In this document: positions 32,626 through 42,635 of the stretch, one piece after another | Numbering within the stretch: position 1 is the first letter of the stretch | Layout of the letters: every line of letters starts with the position of its first letter | Made by a program: the position numbers and the translations under genes | Origin: Anas platyrhynchos | Lineage: Eukaryota > Chordata > Aves > Anseriformes > Anatidae | Length of the DNA: 64,000 nucleotides | NCBI RefSeq assembly: GCF_047663525.1 | Contig: NC_092612.1 | Coordinates: forward strand, 3,009,501-3,073,500 | Direction: 5' to 3' | Notes under the pieces: model-generated | Told to the model about the DNA's origin: nothing | The model's input: only the letters and a program-made list of their open reading frames with translations | The model's database searches: none

Positions 32626-33417
32626 ATGGGAGCAGGGAGCGAGCAGAGGCCAGGCAGCCAGCAGGGAGCCCGAGCCCCCCCCTGCTCCTGCGACGGGGGC
32701 TCAGAGGTGGAAATTTCACAATATCGAACCGACAGAGAGTGAACGTGAGCGGGGTGGGGGCCGCCTGCTGTGTTTGTCTGGCAGAGCCCTGGGGAGCCGA
32801 GGCAGCTGGTGAGGGCAGGAGGAGGAGGATGAGGAGGGTGAGGAGGGCTGCACTGGCTGCTCTCCGTCCCTCTCCCTACCCCCACACCTTATCAGCAGCC
32901 GCTCTTGGCTCCCAGCCCCCACCTATCCAGGTGTTTCTGATGTCCCTGAACACCTCAGATAAAGTTTTTTTTTTCTATGGCAAGGGCTTCAAGGACAACA
33001 GCAAGGCCCCGCGTGCCAGCAGCCTACTGCCCGTGTCCCCTCTGCCGTGTCCTCAGCGAGGGGGGGACAGTGGCACCTCCATGCCCACACCCCCCGGCAC
33101 AACCCGGGTCCCCCCCGGCACAAACACATGCGTGTGCGCACGGGACCCCGGGGCCTCCACGGGTGCCACCGCACGGGGGTGACCCCGGTGACCTCCGTGC
33201 CACACCCGTGCCTCCTTCATGCTGCCCCCCGGACCCCCCAGCACATCCGAGGGGGGGGGTTGCAGACCTCCCACCCCCTCCCCACCTCGTCCCGCTGTGC
33301 CTGTCCCCGCGTGGGGATGGGGGGCGTCCCCGCGTGGCACCGTCCCCGCGTGGGGGCCGCTGCCCGTCCCCGCGCCGCCCCCGCCGTGTTGTTGTTGTGT
33401 CTCGGCCCCGCGGCCCG

Positions 33418-33525
33418 GTGAGGCGAGGCGGGGCCGGCGGGGGCGGGCGGGGCAGCGGCGGGGCCGCATTTAAGGACCGGGAGCGGGCGGGGCGCGCAGC
33501 CCGGCGGAGCGCACCGGCGGAGCGC
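33418..33525 (+). promoter_or_regulatory. EFNA1: EFNA1 core promoter with TATA-like CATTTAAGG
   Basis: GC boxes (GAGGCGGGGCC, GGGGGCGGGCGGGGC) at 33423-33455 are followed by CATTTAAGG at 33467-33475, 51-59 bp before the start codon. Initiation near 33497 would leave a very short 5' UTR. CpG density stays high to about 34220. Confidence 0.55.
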
Positions 33526-36188
33526 ATGGAGAGGCTGCGGGTGGCCCTGGGGGCGCCCCTCTGGGTGCCCCTCCTGGGGCTGTGCTGGGCGGCGGCAGCT
33601 GAGCGCCACACCGTCTTCTGGAACAGCTCCAACCCCAAGTGAGTCCCGGGAGCCCCCCGACGCCCCCCAAAACCCGGGGGTGGGGGGAGGGAGCGCGGAC
33701 GGGGCGGGCCCCCGAGGGCGCGGACGGCGGCGGCGGGGCCGTGCGCGGGGTCGCGTTCCCCGGGGCTGCGGGCTTTGTTTGGGGCGGACAGGGGGATTCA
33801 CGCTGCCCCCACTTTTGCTCTTCCCCCTGCCCTCTTTGCTCCCCCCCCCGTTCTCCTGACCCGGCACCGGGGGCGCCCCCGGGGCCGGGAGGGGCCGGGA
33901 CGGCAGCGGCGGGGTGAAGTCCGCGGAGCCAGGTGCGGGCCGGGAGAACCGGGAAGGGATTGAGGGGGGGGCACGGGGGGGCCCTTTCCGTTCCCAGGGC
34001 CGAGCGGAGCGGGGCCTCTTCCTTCCCCGGGGGGGGGGTGGCGCGGCGCCAGCGGAGGCGCCGGGGCTCAGGGAAGCCGTGTTGACAAACACGGGGCTGG
34101 CCCCGGGTCCCGCGGCACGGGCAGGATGTGCGCGGCCGCCGGTGCCCCCCCCCGGGAGGTGGGGGGGCGGCGGGGGTCGTGGGCAGCCCCCGTGTCTGCC
34201 CCGGGGCTCGGTCCCCAGGTAGGGCCGGGTTTTTGGGGTGCCCACCTGAGGTTGTGGGGTTCACTCTTAGCTATGCGCCCCGGTGTGGTGTAGGGGTGCC
34301 CCCCTTCTCTAGGCCGTGCCCCCCCCTTGGTTGTAGGGGTGCTCCCTTACATGCTGTGGGTGTGCCCCCCCAGCTGTGTGCCCCCAAGTGCTATAGGGGT
34401 TACCCAAACCCCCGGGATGTGCCCCCAGATGTTATAGGGGTTACCCACACCCCCAGGATGTGCCCCCCAGCCCTGTGCCCCCACAAGTTATGGGGCTGCC
34501 CATCCCCCAGCCCTGTGCTTCTACAGGCTATAGGGGTTGCCCAAACCCCCCAGTTTGTGCCCCTACATGTTATAGGGTCACCCACCCACCCCCACCCCGG
34601 GATGTGCCCCCCAGCTCCATGCAGGGCAGCTCCCAGGTGGGGTCCCACAGGGGTTTGGGAAGCTGGAGCCGGCCCCAGCAGGGAGGCCGTCCCTTCCCAA
34701 GGCTGCCGCAGCCAGCGAGGTGAGGAGACCCCTCCGTGGCCCCTCTGAGACCCCTCCGTGGCCCCTCGCAGGCTGCCTGCGGCCCCCTTCATCGCCCCCC
34801 CAGCAGCTCCGGTGCCGTGCAGCCTCCCGGGAGAGCCTCGCTGGCGGGCGAGGTGTGGGGAGCAGCACGCTGGAGCCAGGCCGGCTGCCCCCCCCCCGGG
34901 CGAGAGCTGCTCACACCTAATGGCTCCCCGGAGCTTTGGGGACAGCCGGGGAGCGCGTCCTGGCCGGTCCCCTCCCTCCTGCAGTGGGGGAGGGCTTTTC
35001 CTTTTCCCCAGCACCACCAAAAAAACAACAAAAAAAGCACTCCCAAAAAGCACCGCGGGGCTTTGTGCGGTGCCGAGCAGCTTTCAGGCCGCCCTGTGTT
35101 GGGCTCTGAGGGTTTGGGGGAGTTGTGGGGAGTGCTACCTCCGTGCCCCAAATCCCCCGCACCATGTGCTGACCCCCGCCGCCCCCCTGCCCCAGGTTCC
35201 TTTGGAGCGACTACACGGTGGAGGTGCGCCTCAACGACTACCTGGACATCATCTGCCCGCACTACGAGGAGGGCAGCGTGGCCCCGCACGCCATGGAGCG
35301 CTACACCCTGTACCTGGTGGACCTGGAGGAGTACCAGGCCTGCAAGGCCCGCTCCAAGGAGCAGATCCGCTGGGAGTGCGACAAGCCCAGCGCCTTGCAC
35401 GGCCCCGAGAAGTTCTCGGAGAAGTTCCAGCGCTTCACCCCCTTCACGCTGGGCAAGGAGTTCAAGGAGGGGCACAGCTACTACTACATCTGTGAGTGCC
35501 CGGGGGGCTGTGTTCCTCCTGCTGTGGGGCTGGGGTCCCTTTGGGGATTTTCCCCCTCTAACTCCTGCCTCCTGCCCGCAGCCAAGCCGATTCATCACCA
35601 CGGGGAGACGTGCCTGAAGCTGAAGGTGACGGTGCTTGGCAAAGGCAGTGAGTATCTGCGGGTTTCCCCCTGCTGTGTGCTGCTCGCCCTCCTCCCCCCT
35701 CGAGGCCCTGGGTCCTCGGCCGGCTCTGCCTTTCCTGCGCTGAGTCACGGCGGGGCCGTGGCCCCCTGCCAGCCCCGGCTGTGGGGCTGGGGACGGTGCC
35801 AGCGGCCGGAGCGGGGATGGCACCGGGGAGACCGGGCTCCATGGTTGGGGGGGTGCCTTTTTGGGGTCCCAGGACACCGGGGCAGCCCCTCACGGCGTGT
35901 CTTTGTGTTTGCTTTGCAGCTCAGGCGCCGCCTGCCCCCGCCTCGACGCAGAAGGGGAGGATCCAGGCAGGTAGGTGGTGGAGGACGCGTCCGAGCGGCT
36001 GCGGGGCAGGCTCAGGAGCAGGGTGTGGGGCACGGGGGCCACTCACGGATCTTTTTTTTCCTCCCCCTGCAGACGACGCAGCCGCACACGTCCTGAGGAG
36101 CGTGGGGCAGAACTCGGCGATGCGGGCCAGCAGCCCCTTCACCTTCATCAGCCTCCTGCTGCCCCTCCTGGTGCCGCAGGGGCTGTGA
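33526..36188 (+). CDS. EFNA1: Ephrin-A1, five coding exons
   Basis: Exons 33526..33638, 35196..35491, 35582..35647, 35920..35970, 36073..36188 join to 642 nt (213 residues; human is 205). All junctions are GT-AG with phases 2,1,1,1. GPI-anchored ligand of EphA2 and other EphA receptors. Signal peptide about 1-25 (PLWVPLLGLCWAAAA), then ERHTVFWNSSNPK with an N-glycosylation site. Exon 2 has NDYLDIICPHYEEGSVA, RWECDKPSALHGPEKFSEKF and QRFTPFTLGKEFKEGHSYYY, the last nearly identical to human EFNA1. Exon 3 SKPIHHHGETCLKLKVTV also matches. Exon 4 is only 51 nt. The tail ends in FTFISLLLPLLVPQGL, the GPI signal. Exons 3 and 4 are symmetric, so the exon-skipped forms known in mammals are possible here. 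Confidence 0.95.
34280..34612. repeat. Minisatellite in EFNA1 intron 1
   Basis: Degenerate tandem units of about 40-60 bp sharing GCTATAGGGGTTACCCAAAC and GGGATGTGCCCCC, roughly seven copies. It lies in intron 1 (33639-35195). Confidence 0.85.
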
Positions 36189-36845
36189 GCGCACCGGGGA
36201 TGGAGCCCTGTGGGGTGGCCCCCACCTGCTCGGGGACCCCCGTGGCCCTGCACGCACACCCGTGGCGGGCTTCCCTGCGGACATCTGGGCAAAGCAAAGG
36301 ATTTGTCAGTATTACCGGGCCAGCCGGCCTGAATTGGAGCAGCCCAAAGCCCTTGGGGCCTGAACTGGAGCGGCCAAAGCCCTCAGGAAGCCGCCTCGCC
36401 CTCGTGGGAAGGGCGCTTTTGGCAGCTGGGGGTTGAGCCCTGGACTGGACGGGCTGGGGGCTGGCCCCCTGCCCCAGCAGCACGGAGCTCCCCCCTGGAC
36501 GTCTCTGGAGGGGGGGGCTCAGACTGTGAAGTGTCCCGCGGGAAGGGACACGGTGCTGGCCCAGCTGCGGCCGTGCCCTGGGGCTGGCTTCAGGAGCCTG
36601 GACGTGCTCGAGATGCCAGGCAGGCGGTGGAGCGGAGTCGGGGGGGGGACAGCGGCTGCACCAGCGTCCCCCCTATTGGGTTGGGGGCTGTGGAAGCTCC
36701 CCCTGCCTGGTGCCAGAGGGGCACGAGCCCCCTGCCTGGGCCAGCACAGAGGCCGTTTTGCCTGCCTCGATTTGTACAGCTTTGTACAGCTTTCTAACAC
36801 TGGAATTTTTATACGGTTGTCTTGAATAAATAACTGAAACCATGC
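36189..36845 (+). promoter_or_regulatory. EFNA1: EFNA1 3' UTR with poly(A) signal at 36825-36830
   Basis: About 640 nt to AATAAA at 36825-36830 (CTTGAATAAATAACTG). TTTGTACAGC occurs twice in tandem at 36771-36790. The poly-G run at 36857-36871 lies just past the likely cleavage site. Confidence 0.8.
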
Positions 36846-37410
36846 CGGAGTATTGGGGGGGGGGGGGGGGGAAGGGAGAGGGGGAATGGCTCCTGGGGGG
36901 GTTAATTAGTTAATTGGTGTTTGCACAAGGCTCTGCAGGGGGAGGTGTCTCATGGAGTGGTGCCCAGGGTTGGTTTCAGGTGGAGGTGCAAAGTCCTGCA
37001 GGGCTGGGGAGCAGTTCCCTTCCTGGGATATGGGGGGGGGGGGACGGGGGACTGTGGGTTTTGGGGTTCAGCTGGAGCCCCCTGAACTGCTGGGGAGGGT
37101 AGTCAATGGAGGGGTGGTTATGGGGGGGGAACCTGGACACTGGGGAAGACAGGGTGCTGTGGGGTGGGAATTGTAGAAAAGGGGGATCCTGGGACCCCAG
37201 GAAGGGGGGAGGTGGGGTGCTGGGGGGGGTCACAAGGCCGTGACCCCAATCCTGGAAGATCGGGGGGGGCACAGAGCTGCGTGTCCCGTGCCCGCCGCAC
37301 CCGGGGGCGCTGCTCCCGGTCCCTCCCCGGTAGTGCGGCCCCGCCCCGCCCCCGTTTCTCTTCCCCCCCCCCCCCCCCCCCCCCTCCGGCTCCCGGTGCC
37401 CGCGGCGAGC
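36846..37410 (+). promoter_or_regulatory. SLC50A1: EFNA1-SLC50A1 spacer and SLC50A1 promoter, with a C22 tract
   Basis: About 0.5 kb of G-rich spacer, then GC boxes (GCCCCGCCCCGCCCCCG, 37338-37354) and an uninterrupted run of 22 C at 37363-37384, 26 bp before the start codon. No TATA box. The C-run length may be imprecise. Confidence 0.55.
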
Positions 37411-39092
37411 ATGGAGCTGCAGCCGGTGCTGGCCGCCGCCTGCCTCCTCTTCACCATGGGCATGTTCTGCAGCGGGCTGTGAGCCGCCGGGAACCGGGGG
37501 CGGCGGGGGGGGGACGGGGGAGGGAACGGGGGGGGGAAGGGAGGGACTCGGGAGGCCGGGGGGGGGGTGCTGGGGGCGGGGCGGGGGGAGGCGGGGAGGG
37601 AATGGGAGGTGCGGGGGGTGGGGGGGGGCAATGGGAGGCTGGGGGGGGAATGGGAGGCTGGGGGGTGGAATTGGGGGTGCGATAGGAGGCTGGGGGTGCA
37701 GTGGGGGTGCAATGTGGGTGCAGTGTGGGAGGTATTGAGGCTGGCTGGGGGGGCCGGGGGCTCCAGGCTGAAGGCCAGGCGTGCAGGGTCAGGTGGGGGC
37801 TCTGAGGGTGCGGGGGGGGGCACTGGGGTGTAGGAGATAATGCAGAGAAGGTCCCAGCTGCTGAGGAGGGGCTGGTGGTATTTTATGGGGCTAAGGTTGT
37901 AGCCCCCCCCACAACGCTGTAGGGCCTCCCTGTGGCTCTGGGCACCCAGGAGGCCTCTCCCCTCCTGGCCCTAGGTTTGACCTGTGCAGGATAATCACTG
38001 CGAAGAGCGTGGACAACATCCAGCTCCTGCGCTTCCTCGCCATCAAAGCCAAGTACACAGGGGGCACAACCTTTTGGGGCCGGGGGGTTGAATTTCGGGG
38101 GTGGGCGTAGGCAGGAGCCCCCAGGCCTGTGCCGCTCATCCTGCAGCAACCTGTGCTGGCTGGGCTACGGGTGCCAGAAGCCGGACTGGATGCTGATCAT
38201 CATCAACAGCATCGGGGCCACTCTGCAAAGCCTTTACATCCTGGTGTACTTCTACTACAGCCCTGCCAAGGTGGGTGCTGGCCCGGCTGGGTCGGGGGGG
38301 CACAGAGGAACCCCCACGCTGACGGCCCCGCTCTGTGTGCCGCAGCGTCAGGTGCTGCTGAGGGTCCTGACGTTCCTGGCCCTGCTGGCTGCGGCCTATG
38401 GCTACTTCTTCTACTTCACCGACAAGGACACCCTGCGGAGCCGCGTGGGGCTCTTCTGCAGCAGCCTCACCATCATGATGTACGCCTCGCCGCTCAACGA
38501 CCTGGTGCGTAAAGCTGGGTGGGACCGGGGGAGGTGTCGGGGGGGCTGCATGGCACCAGGCCAGCCCCTCGCTCCCCACAGGCCAAGGTGATCCGGAGCA
38601 GGTCAACGCGCTGCTTGTCCTTCCCCCTGGCCGTCACCACCTTCCTGGCCTCCAGCTGCTGGACGCTGTACGGGCAGTTGGTCAAAGACAACTACATCAC
38701 GGTGGGTTGGGGGCAGCGGGAGGTTGGGGGCTGCTGTGGGTTCCCTCCTCCCCCCTCCTCTCCAGCCCCTTTCAGCGGGGCGCCTGGCACTGGGCCGGAC
38801 CCCGTCCGGCGTCGCGTGTGTCACACAGCAGAGCCCGTGACTAGGCTCGGCGAGATGAGTATTGATTTTAATTAATTAGATGGGATAAGGCCAATAAATC
38901 TCCCCCGGCGACGCGGGGCTGGTGGCGCGGGGGAGGGCGGCAGCAGCACCGTGAGCTGGGTAACGCCGTCCGGCCCTGTGTGCTCCACAGGTCCCCAACG
39001 TGCCGGGCATCGTCACCAGCGTCGTGCAGCTCTGGCTGTTCTGGCGCTACGCCCCGGGCCGGGACAATCCCCACAGACCCCTGCACGTCTGA
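37411..39092 (+). CDS. SLC50A1: Sugar transporter SWEET1 (MtN3/saliva family), six coding exons
   Basis: Exons 37411..37478, 37975..38052, 38147..38270, 38346..38504, 38582..38701, 38991..39092 join to 651 nt (216 residues; human 221). All junctions are GT-AG. Family role: facilitated sugar flux across Golgi and plasma membranes. Seven hydrophobic segments in two triple-helix bundles: residues about 6-22 (AAACLLFTMGMFCSG), NNLCWLGYG, WMLIIINSIGATLQSLYILV, VLTFLALLAAAYGYFFYF, CSSLTIMMYASPLNDL (the SPL motif of the second bundle), FPLAVTTFLASSCWTLYG, and VPNVPGIVTSVVQLWLFWRY. The AKSVDNIQLLRFL stretch after helix 1 matches the animal SWEET signature. The N-terminus is a few residues shorter than in human. 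The start has a good context (GCGAGCATGG). Confidence 0.93.
37590..37745. repeat. G-rich short tandem repeats, SLC50A1 intron 1
   Basis: Loose repeats of GGGAATGGGAGGCTGGGGG and GGGGGTGCAATG. Intron 1 spans 37479-37974. Confidence 0.7.
38812..38905. promoter_or_regulatory. AT-rich island in SLC50A1 intron 5
   Basis: GATGAGTATTGATTTTAATT, AATTAGATGGGATAAGGCC and CAATAAATCTCC in the 289-bp last intron (38702-38990). It contains an internal AATAAA at 38893-38898. It is either a regulatory element or, less likely, an intronic poly(A) site. Confidence 0.4.
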
Positions 39093-39510
39093 GGGGGTCC
39101 TGCCGGTGCCGGAGCCCCGGAGCCAGGCCGGTGTCAGACACTTGGTGACCAAGGAAGGCCCCCCCCTGCTCGCCACTCTGCTCCTGCTGCCGCAGCGTGG
39201 CCAGCTCCTGCTGGGTGACACCAGGGCGACCCCAGCGGCTGAGGGCTCCCAGCAGGACTGGGGCCCTGGGGGGACGCCTCAGTCCCTCACCGCTGCAGTT
39301 TGCCCTCTGGCAGCTCCTCTCCGTTGTCCCTGGGGCCGTTTTTTCCTGCGGTGGTGGTTGGTTTGTTCGCAGCGATGCCTTGGGGGTGGCGGGCTCCCCC
39401 TGCCCCCGTCCCCGCGATGTTCTTCCAGGCCCTGCCCCAGCGCTGGGCTGGGTGGGCAGCCCCCTTTTGTACGACTCAAAGTGCCTTTTAATAAATCGCA
39501 GACTCTTCCC
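39093..39510 (+). promoter_or_regulatory. SLC50A1: SLC50A1 3' UTR with poly(A) signal at 39490-39495
   Basis: About 400 nt from the stop codon to AATAAA (CTTTTAATAAATCGC) at 39490-39495. Confidence 0.8.
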
Positions 39511-39859
39511 AGCGCCTGCTTGTCGTCCCCTCCCGCTCTGGGCTGTGCTGGGTGCCGGGGCCAGCACGGCTCCTGTCCCCACAGCGCTTTGGCCTTGGGA
39601 TGCTGGGGCTAATCCTGGCACCCTCTGAGCCCTGCAGCTCCTCATCCACCAGCACCCGCTTGCCCGTGGGGTGCAGCAAACCCCCACAGGGGGCTCCAGC
39701 CTCACCCCGGGAAGGGGGCGGCAGCACTGGGTGGTAGGGGCAGGGAGTGGGGCACGGAGGAAGGCAGCGCTGCCTGAGGGTGCTCCTCCGACCTCTCCAA
39801 GCAGCAGCATGGGGACAGCGGTCACAGCGTGGAAAGAAAAGTCCCTTCCGTAGCACGGA

Positions 39860-40075
39860 CACAGGGCTTGCTACCGCCCATTATGCCAGCAAACTTAAAA
39901 TCAATTAAAATCCTCGCTAAAACCACGGCGCTCGAGTGTGCGCATCAAATCAAGGCAGCCGTTGGCGGCGACCCAAGCTCAATTAATGAATTAACAATGA
40001 TCTGGAATGAAGTTATCAGGCAAGCGCATCAGCAGATGGACGGGAGCGAGCGCGGGTGACCAAGTTACACAACAG
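39860..40075. promoter_or_regulatory. AT-rich island downstream of SLC50A1 (candidate conserved element)
   Basis: About 200 bp with CTTAAAATCAATTAAAATCC, GCATCAAATCAAGGCAG, CTCAATTAATGAATTAACAA and TGGAATGAAGTTATCAGG. A 76-codon open frame covers it, but it lacks splice sites, homology or a good context, so I read this as non-coding. The spacing of AATTAA cores is typical of homeodomain-bound enhancers. Confidence 0.5.
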
Positions 40076-40184
40076 ATGCCGGAGCCGTGCAAAAACCAGG
40101 GGCCTGGGGTGGCGGCGGCCCCGCGCGGCGAGGAGCCCCGGCCCTGCCAGCGCCCGGGAGGCCCTCGGCGTGGGCACGGCCGCA

Positions 40185-40310
40185 GCCCGGCTGACGCAGC
40201 CCGGATTAAGGAAGTGTTGACGAGGAATTTGGCCGCGCTCATGCACTCAGCCGCTCGCTCACACCTTGCGACGTGGCCTGGGAAAAATCAATACGGCGGC
40301 AGCAGTCCCG
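40185..40310. promoter_or_regulatory. Weaker candidate element
   Basis: GATTAAGGAAGTGTTGACG, GAGGAATTTGGCCGCGCTC and GGGAAAAATCAATACGGCGG in GC-rich surroundings. Confidence 0.3.
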
Positions 40311-40984
40311 CCACGCCAGCAACGGGGCAGGGACAGGAGAGGGAAAGATGAACTCCGGCTGTGCTGCGGCACTGCGGCGCGTGCTGCGTCCTGCTGCTGT
40401 GGCCTGCGGGGTCCGAGCCCTCGAGGAAGCTCCTTTGCTGGGCTCCCCTTGGCTTTTCCAGCTGCGAGTGCAGGTGTTTCTGCCCTCGGGACTCCCCCAC
40501 AGGGCTGTGCTCCCCAGGGCCCTGCAGATGCTTTTCCCACCTGGTTGGAGCCACCGATCTGCTCTGGCTGCCCTGGCACTGGGGCTTCGGCTCGTGGCCC
40601 GGGAGGAACGTGGGGGGGGGGGACAGGGCAGCTTTTCCCGGTGACGCAAGCGAGCAGAAACTCGGCTGCCAACCGGTCACTCCGGCTGGCGTGTGCCGCG
40701 AGCGGCCGTGACGCAGCCCCGCTCGTGAGGCTGGAGGTGAGCAAGAGCAGCCACCGGCTACGCGAGCGCCCGCAGCGGGCACGTGCCCGTGCAGGGAGAA
40801 GCCGGGGCCGTGCTGCTACCTGCCAGCCTGCAGGGAGCCTGCTGAGGGCTCCCAGCCTCGTGCCACGCCAGCACCGCGCTCCCTGCCCCGTAAAGGCAGC
40901 GCTGAAGCCGAGGGGCTGCCACCCCCAAACGGCCGCACACGGGCATGGGGCTGCGGGAGCCGCCCACCCCGCTCCGAGCTGCCA
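40311..40984. other. SLC50A1-DPM3 intergenic, nothing seen
   Basis: GC-rich with no gene, repeat or motif cluster I can support. Confidence 0.35.
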
Positions 40985-41112
40985 CTGTTGCTCAGGAAAC
41001 AGCTAATTAGTCGCTCCTGCTAATTAGCCTGAGTCCTCCCTCATGCTACCAACTGCTCCTTTTTGCAGAAGGATGCGCAGCCGATAATTAAAAAAAACAA
41101 GAAAGTCCTTCG
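40985..41112. promoter_or_regulatory. AT-rich island (candidate conserved element)
   Basis: TTGCTCAGGAAACAGCTAAT, TAGTCGCTCCTGCTAATTAG, GCCGATAATTAAAAAAAAC. GCTAATTAG occurs twice within 30 bp. Confidence 0.4.
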
Positions 41113-41949
41113 GCTGGTATGCGAAGAAGCCGGGGAGGCTGCCAGCGAGGCAGGCCCCAGCATGCGTCACCACCGGCAGCGTGGCTCCGCCAGCCGGGCC
41201 GGCAGCGCGGCTCTCGCGCACCCCCAAACAGGAGGCACCCCCAGACCGAGGCCACCCAGGGCTCCCCCCGGCGTGCCAGGGAAGGCCCTGCCGTGGGAGC
41301 CTCACACGCGGCTCCGGAGCACCTGTGTCCCATTTTCCCCGTGGAGGCGTGGGGCAGAGCAGCAGCCGCAGTCGCTGCTCCGCCAGCATCGGGGTGCAGC
41401 CCCCCCGGCGTGGGCCGCGCCGCCCTAGCAGGCTGGGGGAGACCACAGGCTCCGGGCACTCTGCATTTTAAAGGCTGCGCCAGCCGCTCCACCCAGCCAC
41501 GCTCTCTCCTCCTTCCCCTGGCAGGGCCGGGCCGATTCTTCTCCAGCTCCCACCTGACGGCTCAAACCACATCTGAAGGGCTGCCGGGAGCGCGCGGTGC
41601 CCGCAGTGCTACCCAGCGCCGCGGGCTGCCGAGGCAGGGCCCGATCCTGCCCTCCCCACCTCGCAGCCCTGCCCGTGCAGCCCAGCTCGGGGATGCTCGG
41701 AGGCTGGGTGGGCCGGCGCAGGCTCCCTGCAGCACCTGCGGATGGGGGTGGGTGCCGAGGGGGGGCTGAGAGGACGCCCTGCTCTGCCTGGAGCCCGTGC
41801 AAAGACAGCTGGAGCCCGGCTGCACAGGGCAGGGCGGGGAGCAGCCCCAAAGCAGCACCAGGGGGGCTCGGCCACCCCCTGCCTGCAACCAGGGTGGCAC
41901 AGCACAGGCCGGGGCCCCCTTTCCCTTCTCCTGGCAGCACAGCAGGGCC
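41113..41949. other. SLC50A1-DPM3 intergenic, nothing seen
   Basis: GC-rich sequence without recognisable genes. Confidence 0.35.
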
Positions 41950-42210
41950 CGGTATGGCCCAGTATGGCCTGGCACGGCCCAGTACAGCACAGCGCAGCCC
42001 AGTACGACTTGGTATGGCCCAGTACAGCCTGGTGCAGCACAGCACAGCCTGGTACAGCCTGGTATAGCACAGCACTGCCCAGTATGTCCCGGTACAGCCC
42101 AGCACAGCCCAGTACAGTACAACACGGCCCTGTATGACTCGGTACGGCCCAGCACGGCCCGGTACAGCCCGGTACAGCCCGGTACAGCACAGTACAGCTC
42201 GGTACAGCAC
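41950..42210. repeat. Strict 10-bp minisatellite, about 26 units
   Basis: About 26 consecutive 10-mers of consensus CGGTACAGCC (variants CAGTACAGCA, TGGTATGGCC, CAGCACGGCC) without a single insertion or deletion over 260 bp. Every unit stays in 10-bp register although bases differ. The array ends 12 bp before the DPM3 poly(A) signal. Confidence 0.92.
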
Positions 42211-42221
42211 ACTTTGTTGTC

Positions 42222-42227
42222 TTTATT
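42222..42227 (-). promoter_or_regulatory. DPM3: DPM3 poly(A) signal
   Basis: TTTATT on the plus strand, AATAAA on the coding strand, beginning only four bases after the DPM3 stop codon. The 3' UTR is therefore about 20-30 nt. Confidence 0.85.
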
Positions 42228-42231
42228 GTGC

Positions 42232-42510
42232 TCAGAAGCGCAGCCCCCTCCGCCTCAGGTCCTCCCGCGCCGCGCTGATGTGCTCCCGGAGCTCGGCGGC
42301 CGCTTCCTCGCAGTCGTTGAAGGTGGCCAGGCGGTAGCCCACGGTGGCCAGCGCGTAGCAGCCGAAGGCCACCAGCAGGTAGACGGGCAGCGGCAGCAGG
42401 GCCTGGCGGCACGGCGCCGGCAGCCGCAGGCCCGGCGGGGACAGCGCCAGCGCGGCCCAGGCCGAGCCCAGCAGGGCGAGCCCGCACAGCCACTGCAGCA
42501 GCTTGGTCAT
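42232..42510 (-). CDS. DPM3: Dolichol-phosphate mannosyltransferase subunit 3
   Basis: Single coding exon of 279 nt, 92 residues, the same length as the human protein. DPM3 is a small ER membrane protein that holds the catalytic subunit DPM1 to the membrane, so that dolichol-phosphate-mannose is made for N-glycans, GPI anchors and O-mannose. Two hydrophobic segments ([20 protein letters not shown], and [20 protein letters not shown]) are followed by a cytosolic helix ending in DLRRRGLRF, as in mammals. An in-frame ATG nine codons upstream is rejected: CTCCGCAG six bases before the chosen ATG looks like a splice acceptor, with a matching donor (CAG|GTGGG) at 42638, so a short non-coding first exon is likely. 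The gene is compact, with a CpG promoter and an abutting poly(A) signal. Confidence 0.95.
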   Translation of the reverse strand: MTKLLQWLCGLALLGSAWAALALSPPGLRLPAPCRQALLPLPVYLLVAFGCYALATVGYRLATFNDCEEAAAELREHISAAREDLRRRGLRF

Positions 42511-42635
42511 GGCGGCCTGCGGAGACACGGACGGCACCGTGAGGGCGGCGCCGGGCCCCCGGGACCGGCCCCGGTGCCCCCGGTGCCGGCCCCGGTTCCC
42601 CCCCCCCCCCTCTTCCCCTCAGGGCCGCCCCCCCC

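Noticed and set aside
39829-40059. 76-codon plus-strand frame with balanced composition
   Set aside because: No splice context, no start context and no known family; better explained as a non-coding AT-rich element.
42511-42537. Upstream in-frame ATG extending DPM3 by nine residues
   Set aside because: A splice acceptor (CTCCGCAG) lies between it and the chosen start, and the shorter form has exactly the mammalian length.
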